Shown piece after piece: positions 1 to 10,601 of a stretch of 64,000 nt of DNA (position 1 is the stretch's first letter; the number at the start of each line of letters is the position of its first letter). This DNA is from Brevundimonas variabilis (GTDB taxonomy: Bacteria; Pseudomonadota; Alphaproteobacteria; Caulobacterales; Caulobacteraceae): NCBI RefSeq assembly GCF_014199945.1, contig NZ_JACHOR010000005.1, positions 186,001 through 250,000 on the forward strand, written 5' to 3'. The notes beneath the pieces were generated by a model. The model did not search any database, was not told the DNA's origin, and saw nothing but the letters and a program-made list of their open reading frames with translations. Position numbers and translations under genes: made by a program.

Positions 1-413
1 CGACCGAAACGATATCGGAGACGATCCGCGAGGGGCTGCGACGGTCCCGCGGCCGGGATGCGGCGGCAGGCCGTTCGCTGTACGGACCCCACAGGTCCGA
101 CCTGACCGCGCTTCATCGCGAGAAGAACCGTCCGGCTGCAGAGGGGTCCTCGGGCGAGCAGAAGGCGCTGGTGCTGAACCTGATCCTCGCCCAGGTCGCG
201 CGGCTGGGCATGGCGGGATCACCGCGTCCGGTCCTGCTTCTGGACGAGGCCCCGGCCCATCTGGATACCCCACGGAGAGCGGCGCTGTTCGACGAGATCA
301 TTGCCCTCGACCTTCAGGCCTTCATGACCGGTACCGAGGCGTCGCTGTTCGGCGATCTGGGGACCCGCGCGAGCTTCGTCCGGGTCGAGGCCGGGGGCTT
401 CAGCGTCGGGTGA
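1..413 (+). CDS. recF: RecF DNA replication/repair ATPase, C-terminal part only
   Basis: Cut by the window edge; about 136 residues are readable (frame from base 3), ending at TGA 411-413. RecF loads RecA at single-strand gaps together with RecO and RecR. Visible are a GPHRSDL segment typical of RecF, the ABC-type signature [16 protein letters not shown] and a Walker B region [13 protein letters not shown], in the order expected for an SMC-like ATPase. The last 14 bases overlap the 3' end of the convergent dehydrogenase gene. The usual neighbours dnaN and gyrB would lie outside the window. Confidence 0.93.
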   Translation, partial: TETISETIREGLRRSRGRDAAAGRSLYGPHRSDLTALHREKNRPAAEGSSGEQKALVLNLILAQVARLGMAGSPRPVLLLDEAPAHLDTPRRAALFDEIIALDLQAFMTGTEASLFGDLGTRASFVRVEAGGFSVG

Positions 414-1749
414 CAGCCCCCGGTCCACTGGCCTGCACGCGCCAGATCACATTGCCGACATCATCGGCGACCAGCAGGGCACCGGTCTGGTCGGTCTCGA
501 CGCCGACCGGACGACCCAGGGCCTCGCCGTCCCCGTTCAGGAAGCCGGTCAGGATATCCTGCGGTGGGCCCGAAGGCTTTCCGGCCGTGAACGGCACGAA
601 GACCACCTTGTAGCCGGACGGCGGGTTGCGGTTCCACGACCCGTGCTGGCCGATGAAGGCCCCGTTGCGATAGGCCGCCGGGAAGCTGGCACCCTGGTAG
701 AAGGTCAGACCCAGCGAGGCCGTGTGCGCGCCCAGGGCATAATCGGGCTTCAGTGCGCGGGCGACGAGGTCGGGCCTTGCGGGCTTGATCCGCGTGTCCA
801 CCGTCTGGCCATAGTAGCTGTAAGGCCAGCCATAGAAGGCTCCCGGCGTCACCGAGGTCATGTAGTCCGGGACGAGGTCGTTACCCAGTTCGTCGCGTTC
901 GTTGACGGCCGTCCACAGCATGCCGCTGTCCGGCTGCCAGTCCATGCCGACCGGGTTGCGAAGACCCGAGGCATAGAGGCGGCGGGCTCCGGTGGCGACG
1001 TCGATCTCGAGGATGGCGGCACGGTCGACCTCCTCGTCCATGCCGTTCTCGCCGACATTGGAGTTCGACCCCACGCCGACATAGAGCTTCGATTCGTCAG
1101 CGCTTGCGACCAGGCTCTTGGTCCAGTGGTGATTGCGTCCTGCGGGCAAGGGGCTGAGGGTGACCGGCGTCGCCTCGATCCGGGTCTGGCCCGTGACATA
1201 GGGCACGGCGACCACCGCATCGGCATTGGCAATGAACAGGCGATCACCCACCAGCGCCATGCCGAAGGGCGAGGTCAGGTCCTGCATGAAGACCGAGCGG
1301 GTTTCGGCGGTCCCGTCACGGTCGGCGTCACGCAGCAGGATGATCCGGTCCGGGCTGGGTACCGCGGCACCGGCACGGCCCATGACCTGGCGCATGACCC
1401 AGCCGCGGATCCCGCCCTTCTTGTCCTCGGGCTTGGGCGGCGCGTTGGACTCAGCGACCAGCACATCGCCGTTGGGCAGGGGATAGATCCAGCGCGGATG
1501 GTCCAGGCCTGTCGCAAAGGCATTCACGGAAAATCCCGGGGCCGCCGTCGGCATCTGGCCGACTGGCCACCCGACAGCGGGCGCGATCTTGACGGTCGGT
1601 ACGAGGCCTTTCCGAGGCTCGGGCAGTTGCGGACTGGCTCCGAACCCGGCCGAGGGATCAAGCGCCGGACCACTGCCGCAGGCCGCCAGCGTCAGGGCGG
1701 CGGCCGAAATCAGGACCGCACGGTTCGGAGAGCGCATGACGTACCTCAT
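400..1749 (-). CDS. Lipoprotein of the PQQ-dependent glucose/sorbosone dehydrogenase family
   Basis: 449 residues. The N-terminus carries a lipoprotein signal (LTLAACGSG, Cys about 24), so export and lipid anchoring are likely. The rest looks like the beta-propeller of the soluble-glucose/L-sorbosone dehydrogenase family: [59 protein letters not shown] and [19 protein letters not shown] occur in family order. The substrate cannot be told, and many members are uncharacterised. It starts within a 4-base overlap with the stop of the upstream lipocalin gene, so the two are probably co-transcribed; Met5 (1737) is an alternative start. Confidence 0.85.
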   Translation of the reverse strand: MRYVMRSPNRAVLISAAALTLAACGSGPALDPSAGFGASPQLPEPRKGLVPTVKIAPAVGWPVGQMPTAAPGFSVNAFATGLDHPRWIYPLPNGDVLVAESNAPPKPEDKKGGIRGWVMRQVMGRAGAAVPSPDRIILLRDADRDGTAETRSVFMQDLTSPFGMALVGDRLFIANADAVVAVPYVTGQTRIEATPVTLSPLPAGRNHHWTKSLVASADESKLYVGVGSNSNVGENGMDEEVDRAAILEIDVATGARRLYASGLRNPVGMDWQPDSGMLWTAVNERDELGNDLVPDYMTSVTPGAFYGWPYSYYGQTVDTRIKPARPDLVARALKPDYALGAHTASLGLTFYQGASFPAAYRNGAFIGQHGSWNRNPPSGYKVVFVPFTAGKPSGPPQDILTGFLNGDGEALGRPVGVETDQTGALLVADDVGNVIWRVQASGPGAVTRR

Positions 1750-2294
1750 TGCGGGGCGGTTTCGGGGAACTCGAGCCGTGTGGTGTCGTAGCCAAGCGCG
1801 CGTGCCCGATCGACCAGGCGGGCGAGTTCGGCTGGACTGGGCACGTCACGCGTATAGATCCAGAGCTTGTCGAAGGTCGGGTCGGCCGAGATGAACCATC
1901 TGTAGTCGTCGGCCCGGTCCAGGACCCAGTAGTCCCAGGTGATCAGACCTGCGAGGTAGCGGACGCGGAGCTTGGCGTTGGTGCCGGGGTCCATGATCGC
2001 ACCCGATCCCGTGATCGCCCGCTCCTTGCCCTGCGGTGTGCCCACCTGACAGGTATCGCGCACGGCCACCCGCTCCGGCGTGGCCTCGGTGTAGATCGTG
2101 GCTCCCGCCACGCAGCCGTCTGTCAGCCGAAGGGGCAGGCGGCCGATTTCGAGCCAGCGTCCCTCATAGAAGCGTGAAATCTCGATCGGCTTCAGCGGCT
2201 GGGGGGCGCGCACTTCCGACGGTGAGGGGGCGGTGACGCAGGCCCCGAGGCTGAGGAGGCTGATGGCGGCGATGGCGAGGGCGCGAAAGGTCAT
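1746..2294 (-). CDS. Outer-membrane lipocalin (Blc-like lipoprotein)
   Basis: 182 residues with a lipobox ([11 protein letters not shown]). The lipocalin hallmark is visible as [13 protein letters not shown], the G-x-W motif of strand A, and the C-terminal half has the [20 protein letters not shown] pattern of bacterial lipocalins. Blc-type proteins bind lysophospholipids or fatty acids at the outer membrane. It is the first gene of a two-gene unit, overlapping the dehydrogenase-like lipoprotein by 4 bases, which suggests translational coupling. The start at 2294 puts the signal peptide at the right place. Confidence 0.87.
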   Translation of the reverse strand: MTFRALAIAAISLLSLGACVTAPSPSEVRAPQPLKPIEISRFYEGRWLEIGRLPLRLTDGCVAGATIYTEATPERVAVRDTCQVGTPQGKERAITGSGAIMDPGTNAKLRVRYLAGLITWDYWVLDRADDYRWFISADPTFDKLWIYTRDVPSPAELARLVDRARALGYDTTRLEFPETAPQ

Positions 2295-2380
2295 GCTCTG
2301 TTCCGGTCTGAAGCCAAGTTAGATCGCAGATACGTCATCTGTTCCACCATCGGACGCGGTTGATCGTCGCGTTCCACGCC

Positions 2381-3241
2381 TCATCCGTTGAGCGGGTTGA
2401 GGTCGGGCGTACGGATACGCCGGAACCGCGCCTCGACGAAGGCGAAAGCCCCGAAGGCCATGAGCCCAAGCGCCGTAAGCCCCAGCATCCACGATCCGCC
2501 CGGCTGGGCCTCCAGGGCATCCAGCGACGCGCCGAAACTGGTGACGGACTCCGCCCTGGCCCGCAGGCCGGCAAGGGCGACGAACAGGGCCAGCGGCAGA
2601 TAGGCGAGACCCCGGGCCACATAGCCTGCCCGGGCGATCACGGTGAACCAGCGCTTCTGCTCCAGCGTACAGGCCAGGTCCTCGCCGAAATCTGCCCCGA
2701 TGCCCTTCAGGATATTGCCAATGCCAACGCTGGCAATGGTGAGCCCGACTCCGATGAGCAGCCAGTCGCCAAAGGGCAGGTCCAGCACCATGGACGCCTT
2801 CTGCTGGTTTTCCGCAATATCGTCTGCGCTGGGATCGGCTCCGACCTCATCCAGCAATTCGAAGACCGTGGCGGCGAGCAAGCCATAGAACAGCCCGCTG
2901 ACCGCCTGACCGGCGCGCAACATCAGCGCCTTGGGGCGGGTGCCTTCGCGATCGGCGTCGAACACGGCCTGCAGCACGCGCCAGAGCACAAAGGCCCAGA
3001 GGCCCAGACCGAGCAGGATCAGCCAGGTGCGGCCGAACGGTTGCCGCGCCAGAGCCCCGACGGCCCCGCCGGTGCCCACCGACGAATCCACCATGTCCAG
3101 CGCAGCCATCAGGGTCAGCAGGCCGATGGACAGATACACGAACCCTCGCGCACCGTAGCCGAACCGGGCCACAAGCTGGACGACCTTGTCGACGGTCGGG
3201 CTGGTTCGGGAAAAAGGGTTCGGGACGGCGAGTCGGGTCAT
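2381..3241 (-). CDS. DUF1206 multi-pass membrane protein
   Basis: 286 residues, about six transmembrane segments arranged as three similar two-helix units. Each unit begins with a related turn: GYGARGFVYLSIGLL (about 28), the AGQAVSGLFYGLL region (about 130) and GYVARGLAYLPLAL (about 205). This three-fold layout is the signature of DUF1206, a family without known biochemical function. It stands alone on the minus strand, with its promoter presumably in the 520-base gap before the ABC transporter genes. Confidence 0.85.
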   Translation of the reverse strand: MTRLAVPNPFSRTSPTVDKVVQLVARFGYGARGFVYLSIGLLTLMAALDMVDSSVGTGGAVGALARQPFGRTWLILLGLGLWAFVLWRVLQAVFDADREGTRPKALMLRAGQAVSGLFYGLLAATVFELLDEVGADPSADDIAENQQKASMVLDLPFGDWLLIGVGLTIASVGIGNILKGIGADFGEDLACTLEQKRWFTVIARAGYVARGLAYLPLALFVALAGLRARAESVTSFGASLDALEAQPGGSWMLGLTALGLMAFGAFAFVEARFRRIRTPDLNPLNG

Positions 3242-3763
3242 GGGGCATCCGTTCAGGATGGCTGGAACTCGTCATGTGACGAAAGGCTCCGCGCCCCGAC
3301 GTCCCGCCCTTCCTGACCGCTTCCAACGGCGAAAGCCGGATGAGTGGGTCGGGAGTGCGGAAAAAACAGTCGTGATCGTCTCGATCGTCTTGATCCGCCC
3401 TCCGGGCCTTCGGGACAGCGAGACGATCGCACGGTTTCGGAGCGTGCCGGGCTCGGGCTGTGCCGATTTCTGCAAGATGCTGATTTCATTCGGTCGGATC
3501 GCGGGGACTGTGAGGGGCAGAAGTCCATTTCATTACGCTCATCCCGGCGAAAGCCGGGACCCCCTTCTCTGGGCTGGTCAGGGCGTAGCGGGTGCGCGCG
3601 AGGGTATCTGCGCCTGAAAAGGCACTGGGTCCCGGCTTTCGCCGGGATGAGCGGTCAGGAGGGGCGGCACCACCGGTCGCAAGCAAATTCACGCCGGCCT
3701 TGAGACCTGCCGGGTTGTCGCCATATTCAGCGCGCGGCCACGAGCCGTGGACGCAGGTATCGC
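3242..3763. other. Intergenic region between divergent genes
   Basis: 522 bases without a convincing gene. It should hold promoters for the DUF1206 gene (minus) and the ABC genes (plus). Positions 3382-3390 and 3421-3429 form a 9-base perfect inverted repeat around a GC-rich loop that can itself pair; this may be a transcript hairpin. A REPIN-like element occupies 3536-3654. Short open frames here do not look like proteins. Confidence 0.6.
3536..3654. repeat. REPIN-like inverted pair of palindromic repeats, copy 1
   Basis: Two arms of about 30 bases in opposite orientation enclose about 60 bases. Each arm contains CCCGGCGAAAGCCGGG, a short stem with a GAAA-type loop, followed by ACCC(AG). 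The outer ends read (C)CGCTCAT. The same arms recur at 57606, 59402 and 63848, with a collapsed form at 21102. This copy lies about 110 bases upstream of an ABC transporter gene, so it is not only a 3'-end element. Confidence 0.85.
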
Positions 3764-4719
<956 letters not shown>

Positions 4720-4723
<4 letters not shown>

Positions 4724-5490
4724 CCGGTTTCAATGCCTATGGCGTCTGGGCCATCTACCGGTTCGAGATGGCGCGGGCCCTGCGCACCGTCTGGCAGTCG
4801 ATCGTGACGCCGGTGATCACCACGGCCCTGTATTTCGTGGTCTTCGGCTCGGCCATCGGCTCGCGCATGACCGAGATCGACGGCGTGCCGTACGGGGCCT
4901 TCATCGTGCCCGGCCTGATCATGCTGAGCCTGTTCACCCAGTCGATCTTCAATGCCTCGTTCGGCATCTATTTCCCGAAATTCACCGGGACGATCTACGA
5001 GATCCTGTCTGCGCCGGTCGGGCCCTTCGAGATCGTGCTGGCCTATGTGGGTGCAGCGGCGACCAAGTCGGCGGTGCTGGGGCTCATCATCCTGGCGACG
5101 GCGGCGTTCTTCGTGCCGCTGCAGATCCTGCACCCGGTCTGGATGCTGACCTTCCTCATCCTGACAGCGACGACCTTCAGCCTGTTCGGCTTCATCATCG
5201 GCATCTGGGCCAACGGGTTCGAGCAGCTGCAGATGATCCCGATGCTGGTGATCACGCCGCTGACCTTCCTCGGCGGGTCCTTCTATTCCATCGACATGCT
5301 GCCGCCCGTCTGGCGGACGATCACCCTGTTCAATCCGGTCGTCTATCTGATCTCGGGGTTCCGCTGGAGCTTCTACGGCTCGGGTGACGTTGGCATCGTC
5401 TGGAGCGTGGCTGCGACATTCGGCTTCCTCCTCGCCTGCCTTGGCGTCGTATGGTGGATGTTCAAGACCGGCTACCGGCTGAAATCCTGA
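4720..5490 (+). CDS. ABC-2 type exporter, permease subunit (YadH-like)
   Basis: 256 residues with six predicted membrane segments. The family pattern [17 protein letters not shown] near residue 185 is the conserved ABC-2 loop, followed by [13 protein letters not shown]. It is the membrane partner of the ATPase directly upstream, with which it overlaps by four bases. The closest functional class is the YadGH/NodIJ-type exporters of lipids, polysaccharides or drugs; which of these applies here is open. Confidence 0.92.
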
Positions 5491-5504
5491 AGGAGGATCG
5501 ACCC

Positions 5505-5786
5505 ATGACCACAGCGACCTGGAACGGCAAGATCATCGCCCAGTCGGACGACACGGTCGTTGTCGAAGGCAACCACTATTTCCCGCGCAATTCCGTGGAT
5601 GCCAGTGTCCTGACCGACAGCGCGACGACGACAGGCTGCCCCTGGAAGGGCACGGCCAGCTATCATTCGCTGGTCGTCGATGGAAAGACGAACCCGGATG
5701 CGGCCTGGTACTATGCCGAGCCGAAGTCTGCCGCCGCCGAGATCAAGGACCGTATCGCTTTCTGGAAGGGCGTCGAGGTTCGCTGA
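5505..5786 (+). CDS. DUF427 domain protein
   Basis: 93 residues matching DUF427: an opening ATWNGKIIAQSDDTVVVEGNHYFP, a central CPWKGTASYHSLVVDG and a closing AWYYAEPKSAAAEIKDRIAFW. The ATG at 5505 is preferred over an in-frame start at 5451 because AAGGAGG stands nine bases before it and the longer form would run into the permease gene. The family folds as a small beta-structure of unknown function. It follows the exporter genes by 14 bases and may be co-transcribed. Confidence 0.88.
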   Translation: MTTATWNGKIIAQSDDTVVVEGNHYFPRNSVDASVLTDSATTTGCPWKGTASYHSLVVDGKTNPDAAWYYAEPKSAAAEIKDRIAFWKGVEVR

Positions 5787-5885
5787 TCCGCGTCATTAAA
5801 CGGACGAACTGAGCGGGCAGGTCGCAGAGCCGTTCCGACCGGTCGCGCCTTGACGGGCGGGACCGGTCCTGTTTTCGAGATCGCC

Positions 5886-6884
5886 ATGTCTTCCGACCGC
5901 CCAGACGACACCTCTGCCGCCCCCGAAACGGAAACGCCGGTTCCGGCACGATCGGCAACGCCCTTCGTCCGGGCACCGATGCAGTGGGGGCGTCCCCCTC
6001 AGGTCGTCTTCCAGGCCGGACCCTTGCCGCGCGGACAGCGGCTGGAGCCCCTGCCGGAAACGCCGTCCCAGCCTCCGCCCCGTCCTGTCGCTCCACAGGT
6101 TCGGCAGGCGTCGGCCTTTGGCGGCAGTATCCATTCCGGCTCGTTGATTCCCCGCGCCCGACCCTCCGCTGCGACGGGGCCGTTGCCGACGTCCGCGCCT
6201 GCACGGCCGACGCCGACGCCGACGCCGGAAGCCGTCGCCGCGCCGCTGCCGCCAAGGGCTGAGGCCCCGGTTGCGACCCGGGCTCCGCAGACCCCGCCGC
6301 CGCCTCCTGCCGAACCCGCACCCTCAACCCGGCTTGCGGTCGAGGCACCGGCCTTCGAATCGTCGGCACCCCCGGCGGACGGGGTCCAGAACCCCCCGTC
6401 TGTCCGGGCGCGACCGGCCAGCCGCACGCCGATCTATGCCGGGATTGCCGCGGTGGCCGTGATCGGCGTGGCGGCGGCCGCCTGGTTCGCCTTCAGGCCC
6501 GGCTCTGCGACCACACCTGAGATCCCGGTCCCGGCAGCGTCGATCACGACGCCGCCAGCCGCTCCGGCGCAGGTTGCGGCATCGGTTCCGGACGTCGAGC
6601 CCGATCCAGCGGAGCCGAATGCTGTCGAGGCCCCCCCGCCCGCGTCACCGATTGCATCGGGCCCGTCGCCATCAGCGACACCGGCTTCCAACCGCCCGGT
6701 GGCGGCAATCCGGACGGCGAGCCCGGCTCGGACCGAGTCTGTCCCGTCATCCCAACCGCAAGCGCCGGCGATCGTGGTCGCCCCCCTGGAGCCTGTGCCT
6801 GCCGGTCCGCCGCCGACGGTGGCCCAGCCTTCGCAGACCGACCCCGACGCCCCGATCCTGACCCGGCCCCAGCCGCTGGACTAG
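5886..6884 (+). CDS. Proline/alanine-rich single-pass membrane protein, unknown function
   Basis: 332 residues from the ATG (an in-frame TTG at 5850 would add 12). About 180 N-terminal residues are Pro/Ala-rich and probably disordered. One membrane helix follows (IYAGIAAVAVIGVAAAAWFAF, about 183-203), then another Pro/Ala-rich tail. No signal peptide or known domain is seen. The layout suggests a bitopic protein with a cytoplasmic N-tail and a periplasmic spacer, like TonB or cell-division linkers, but it lacks a recognisable C-terminal domain. Its composition follows strong codon-position GC, supporting real coding. Confidence 0.6.
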   Translation: MSSDRPDDTSAAPETETPVPARSATPFVRAPMQWGRPPQVVFQAGPLPRGQRLEPLPETPSQPPPRPVAPQVRQASAFGGSIHSGSLIPRARPSAATGPLPTSAPARPTPTPTPEAVAAPLPPRAEAPVATRAPQTPPPPPAEPAPSTRLAVEAPAFESSAPPADGVQNPPSVRARPASRTPIYAGIAAVAVIGVAAAAWFAFRPGSATTPEIPVPAASITTPPAAPAQVAASVPDVEPDPAEPNAVEAPPPASPIASGPSPSATPASNRPVAAIRTASPARTESVPSSQPQAPAIVVAPLEPVPAGPPPTVAQPSQTDPDAPILTRPQPLD

Positions 6885-6887
6885 TGT

Positions 6888-7253
6888 CTATTTGAGGGTG
6901 AGGTAGTTGCGTTCGACCATGCGCCGCATGCCCTCATAGACCTCGGCCAGCTCCTCATAGGCGAGCCGAAAGGCGTTGAGGCGGGCGGTCTGGTCGGGCG
7001 TGACCGGCGAGCCGGACTCCGAAAGTCGCAGGGCCTCGGCCACCCAGCGGGCCCGGGCCGCCGCGACCATCACAGCCAGGCGCTGGAACGTCCCGGCATC
7101 GACCTTGGCCAGGGTCGTGCCGATCACCTCGCGGTTGGACACAAAGGCCGTGTAGTCGATCTGCTCCAGAAGGCCGCGCAGGCGGCGCTGCTCCTGAGGA
7201 TCGATGTCCTGGGGCTCGAAATGGTCGCTCTGGCGGCGGTAGCTGGAGGTCAT
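6888..7253 (-). CDS. Small conserved hypothetical protein (about 121 residues)
   Basis: Start taken at the ATG ending at 7253; the longer frame to 7394 adds a low-complexity, unconserved-looking N-terminus. The protein appears all-helical and charged, with RRLRGLLEQIDYTAFVSNRE in the first third and RLAYEELAEVYEGMRRMVER near the end. No family recognised. Its stop lies four bases from the stop of the Pro-rich gene, so the two converge. It is divergent from sucA, with 256 bases between the starts. Confidence 0.65.
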   Translation of the reverse strand: MTSSYRRQSDHFEPQDIDPQEQRRLRGLLEQIDYTAFVSNREVIGTTLAKVDAGTFQRLAVMVAAARARWVAEALRLSESGSPVTPDQTARLNAFRLAYEELAEVYEGMRRMVERNYLTLK

Positions 7254-7509
7254 GATGCTGGACACGTCGGGCTCCGGTCTGAACGACGGATCCGGACTTT
7301 GCGCCAAGTCGGTTAACGACCTGTTCCCCCCGGGTCCCCCATGCGACTGCGGCCAGCACCCGCGACCTTCGTCGAAATGCGCCGTGCGCGGCAATTTTCT
7401 CGCGTGATTGCCCCGCTTCGGTCATGACCGGCGCGAAAACACTCCCTATATAGGCGCGTCGCTTTCCGCGCGGACGGGTGTGTGGCGACCAAGGGACGAG
7501 ACGAATACG

Positions 7510-10500
7510 ATGGCGGACGATGCCGGCCGGCTGAACCAGGTCTTTGCCGAGACCAGCTTCCTGTATGGCGCGAACGCCGGGTTTATCGAGGACCTGCACG
7601 AACGTTGGGCCAATGATCCGGGTTCGGTTTCGGGCGAGTGGCGGTCCTTCTTCGACCAGCTCCGGGACAATGCGGAGACGGTGAGGGCTTCGGCCGATGC
7701 CGGAAGCTGGGGACGCGCCCCGCTCACCGAGCCCAGCGACGAGACCGGCGTGTTCGACGGGCGCTGGCCAGCACCCCGGCCCGCTCCGGCCAAGCCGGGC
7801 GCGCCCGCAGCTCCGGCTACAGCGGCTCCCGCGCCTGCAGCATCGACTAGTGCGGCAGACATCCGTGCGGCCGCGCATGATTCGATCCGGGCGCTGATGC
7901 TGATCCGGACCTATCGGGTCCGTGGCCATCTGCACGCCAAACTGGACCCCCTGGGCATCGAGAAGCCCGTCGAGAATGCCGAGCTGACGCCCGAGTTCTA
8001 CGGCTTCACCGAGGCGGACCTGGATCGTCCGATCTATCTGGATGGCGTGCTGGGGCTGCAATACGCCAGTGTGCGCGAGGTCATGGCGCTGCTGGAGCGC
8101 ACCTACTGCGGCACCATCGGTATCCAGTACATGCATATTGCCGAGCCGGAGGAGAAGTCCTGGCTGCAGCAGCGGATCGAGGGGCCGGACAAGTTCGAGC
8201 AGAACGGCTTCACCCGCGAGGGCAAGATCGCCATCCTGAACAAGCTGATCGAGGCCGAGGGCTTCGAGCGGTTCCTTCACAAGCGGTTCCCCGGCACCAA
8301 GCGGTTCGGCCTCGACGGTGGCGAGGCCATGGTCCCGGCGCTGGAACAGATCATCAAGCGCGGAGGCAATCTGGGTGTCGACGAGATCGTGCTGGGCATG
8401 GCCCACCGGGGTCGCCTGAACACGCTCGCGGCCGTGATGGGCAAGCCCTACAAGGCCATCTTCCACGAGTTCCAGGGCGGCTCGACCGTGCCCAGCGACA
8501 TCGAGGGATCGGGCGACGTCAAATATCACATGGGGGCCAGCTCGGACCGGTCGTTCGACGGCAACACCGTCCACCTGTCGCTGACCGCCAACCCCAGCCA
8601 CCTCGAGATCGTCAACCCGGTCGTGCTGGGCAAGGCGCGGGCGAAACAGGCGTTCGATATCCGCGAGGCCAATGCCGGCCTGCCGGAAGACCAGTGGGCG
8701 CTGGACCGGTCCAAGGTCATGCCGCTGCTGATCCACGGCGATGCCGCCTTTGCCGGCCAGGGCGTCGTGGCCGAGTGTTTCGCGCTGATGGGTCTGAAGG
8801 GCTACCGGACCGGCGGTTCGATGCATTTCGTCATCAACAACCAGATCGGCTTCACGACCTCGCCGCGGAACAGCCGCTCGACACCCTATTGCTCGGACGT
8901 GGCCCTTATGGTCCAGGCACCGATCTTCCACGTCAACGGCGACGATCCCGAGGCCGTGGTGTTCGCCGCCAAGGTGGCCACCGAGTATCGCCAGAAGTTC
9001 AACAAGGATGTGGTGGTGGACATGTTCTGCTACCGCCGCTTCGGCCACAACGAGGGCGACGATCCGACCTTCACCCAGCCGCTGATGTATTCGAAGATCC
9101 GCGCGCTGCCCTCGACCCGCGAGATCTATTCCGAACGCCTCGTCGCAGAAGGGGTCATCACCCAGGCCGAGATCGACGCCGAGATTGCGCGGTTCGATGC
9201 CTTCCTCGATGCCGAATTCGAGGCCGGCAAGACCTTTGCCGCCGACAAGGCCGACTGGCTGGACGGCCAGTGGAAAGGCGTGGGCCTGCCCGATGGCGAC
9301 GAACGCCGCGGTGACACCGGTGTGGCGCGTCAGAAGCTGGTCGAGATCGGCCACGGCCTGACGACCATCCCCAATCAGGTCGACATCCACAAGACGCTGA
9401 AGCGGGTCATCGAGGGTCGTCGCGAGATGATCACCTCGGGACAGAACATCGACTGGGCAACGGCCGAAAGCCTGGCGTTCGGGTCGCTGCTGGACGAGGG
9501 GTTTCCGGTCCGCCTGTCCGGCCAGGACTCGGTGCGCGGCACCTTCAGCCAGCGTCACTCGGGCATCATCGACCAGACCACCGAGGCCCGCTACGTTCCG
9601 CTGAACAACATCCGCGAGGGCCAGGCCCAGTTCGAGGTGATCGACTCGGCGCTCTCGGAAGAGGCCGTGCTCGGCTATGAGTACGGCTATGCCCTGACCG
9701 ATCCGAACACCCTGGTCATGTGGGAAGCCCAGTTCGGCGACTTCGTGAACGGGGCCCAGGTGGTGATCGACCAGTTCATCAGCTCGGGCGAACGCAAATG
9801 GCTGCGGATGTGCGGCCTGACGATGCTGTTGCCACACGGCTATGAAGGCCAGGGCCCGGAGCACTCCTCCGCCCGCCTCGAGCGGTTCCTGCAGCAGTGC
9901 GCCGAAGACAATATGCAGGTCGCCAACTGCACGACGCCGGCCAACTATTTCCACATCCTGCGTCGCCAGATGCATCGCCCGTTCCGCAAGCCGCTGGTGA
10001 TCATGACGCCCAAGTCGCTGCTGCGGCACAAGAAGGCGGTCTCCACCCTGGCCGACCTGTCCGAGGGCTCGAGCTTCCACCGCGTGCTGCACGACGACGC
10101 CCAGACGCGCCCCGAGGTCAGCGGCATCAGGATCAAGGCAGACAAGGACATCCGCCGTGTCGTCCTCTGCTCCGGCAAGGTCTATTACGACCTGCTCGAC
10201 GTCCGCGAGAAGAAGGCGGCGGCCGGCGAGGCTGTCGACGACGTCTATCTGATGCGTCTGGAGCAGTTCTATCCCTGGCCGATGAAGTCGCTCCTGACCG
10301 AACTGGCGCGCTTCCCGGGGGCCGAGCTGGTCTGGTGCCAGGAAGAGCCCAAGAACATGGGGGGCTGGACCTTCGTCGATCCGTGGCTGGAACTGACGCT
10401 CGACAAGCTGTCGGTGAAGTCGAAGCGGGCCCGATACGTCGGCCGCCCGGCCTCGGCGTCGACGGCGGCGGGTCTGATGAGCCGCCACCTGAAGGAACTC

Positions 10501-10530
10501 GAAGCCTTTACCAACGAAGCCTTTGCCTGA
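7510..10530 (+). CDS. sucA: 2-oxoglutarate dehydrogenase E1 component
   Basis: 1006 residues from the ATG at 7510; the frame is open to 7408, but that stretch is not E1-like. E1 uses thiamine diphosphate to decarboxylate 2-oxoglutarate and transfers the succinyl group to the lipoyl arm of E2. Landmarks: N-terminal FLYGANAGFIEDLHERW, the RTYRVRGHLHAKLDPLG segment, GMAHRGRLNTLAAVMGKP, HVNGDDPEAV and YRRFGHNEGDDP of the ThDP domain, LLPHGYEGQGPEHSSARLER, and a C-terminal WCQEEPKNMGGW. Length and order match the bacterial OdhA family. sucB follows after 71 bases. Confidence 0.98.
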   Translation: MADDAGRLNQVFAETSFLYGANAGFIEDLHERWANDPGSVSGEWRSFFDQLRDNAETVRASADAGSWGRAPLTEPSDETGVFDGRWPAPRPAPAKPGAPAAPATAAPAPAASTSAADIRAAAHDSIRALMLIRTYRVRGHLHAKLDPLGIEKPVENAELTPEFYGFTEADLDRPIYLDGVLGLQYASVREVMALLERTYCGTIGIQYMHIAEPEEKSWLQQRIEGPDKFEQNGFTREGKIAILNKLIEAEGFERFLHKRFPGTKRFGLDGGEAMVPALEQIIKRGGNLGVDEIVLGMAHRGRLNTLAAVMGKPYKAIFHEFQGGSTVPSDIEGSGDVKYHMGASSDRSFDGNTVHLSLTANPSHLEIVNPVVLGKARAKQAFDIREANAGLPEDQWALDRSKVMPLLIHGDAAFAGQGVVAECFALMGLKGYRTGGSMHFVINNQIGFTTSPRNSRSTPYCSDVALMVQAPIFHVNGDDPEAVVFAAKVATEYRQKFNKDVVVDMFCYRRFGHNEGDDPTFTQPLMYSKIRALPSTREIYSERLVAEGVITQAEIDAEIARFDAFLDAEFEAGKTFAADKADWLDGQWKGVGLPDGDERRGDTGVARQKLVEIGHGLTTIPNQVDIHKTLKRVIEGRREMITSGQNIDWATAESLAFGSLLDEGFPVRLSGQDSVRGTFSQRHSGIIDQTTEARYVPLNNIREGQAQFEVIDSALSEEAVLGYEYGYALTDPNTLVMWEAQFGDFVNGAQVVIDQFISSGERKWLRMCGLTMLLPHGYEGQGPEHSSARLERFLQQCAEDNMQVANCTTPANYFHILRRQMHRPFRKPLVIMTPKSLLRHKKAVSTLADLSEGSSFHRVLHDDAQTRPEVSGIRIKADKDIRRVVLCSGKVYYDLLDVREKKAAAGEAVDDVYLMRLEQFYPWPMKSLLTELARFPGAELVWCQEEPKNMGGWTFVDPWLELTLDKLSVKSKRARYVGRPASASTAAGLMSRHLKELEAFTNEAFA

Positions 10531-10539
10531 TCTTCCCCG

Positions 10540-10569
10540 TCCCGGGTGACGGCGATGCCGTCTCCGGGA
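10540..10569 (+). promoter_or_regulatory. Hairpin between sucA and sucB
   Basis: TCCCGG (10540-10545) pairs with CCGGGA (10564-10569) and GACGGC (10548-10553) with GCCGTC (10557-10562), giving a nearly continuous stem with a three-base loop. No T-run follows, so it is unlikely to be an intrinsic terminator. It may stabilise the sucA 3' end or set the E1:E2 ratio. Whether it also belongs to a dispersed repeat family cannot be told from one copy. Confidence 0.55.
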
Positions 10570-10601
10570 TGACCCCTGATTGATGACCGAAAGACCGACC
10601 G

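Noticed and set aside
3382..3429. Nine-base inverted repeat with a GC-rich loop
   Set aside because: No T-run or adjacent gene end; it may be a leader hairpin but nothing further supports it.
3536..3654. CerM-type Caulobacter intergenic element
   Set aside because: Those are associated with GANTC methylation sites; I see none in the copies here, and the inverted-pair plan fits REPINs better.
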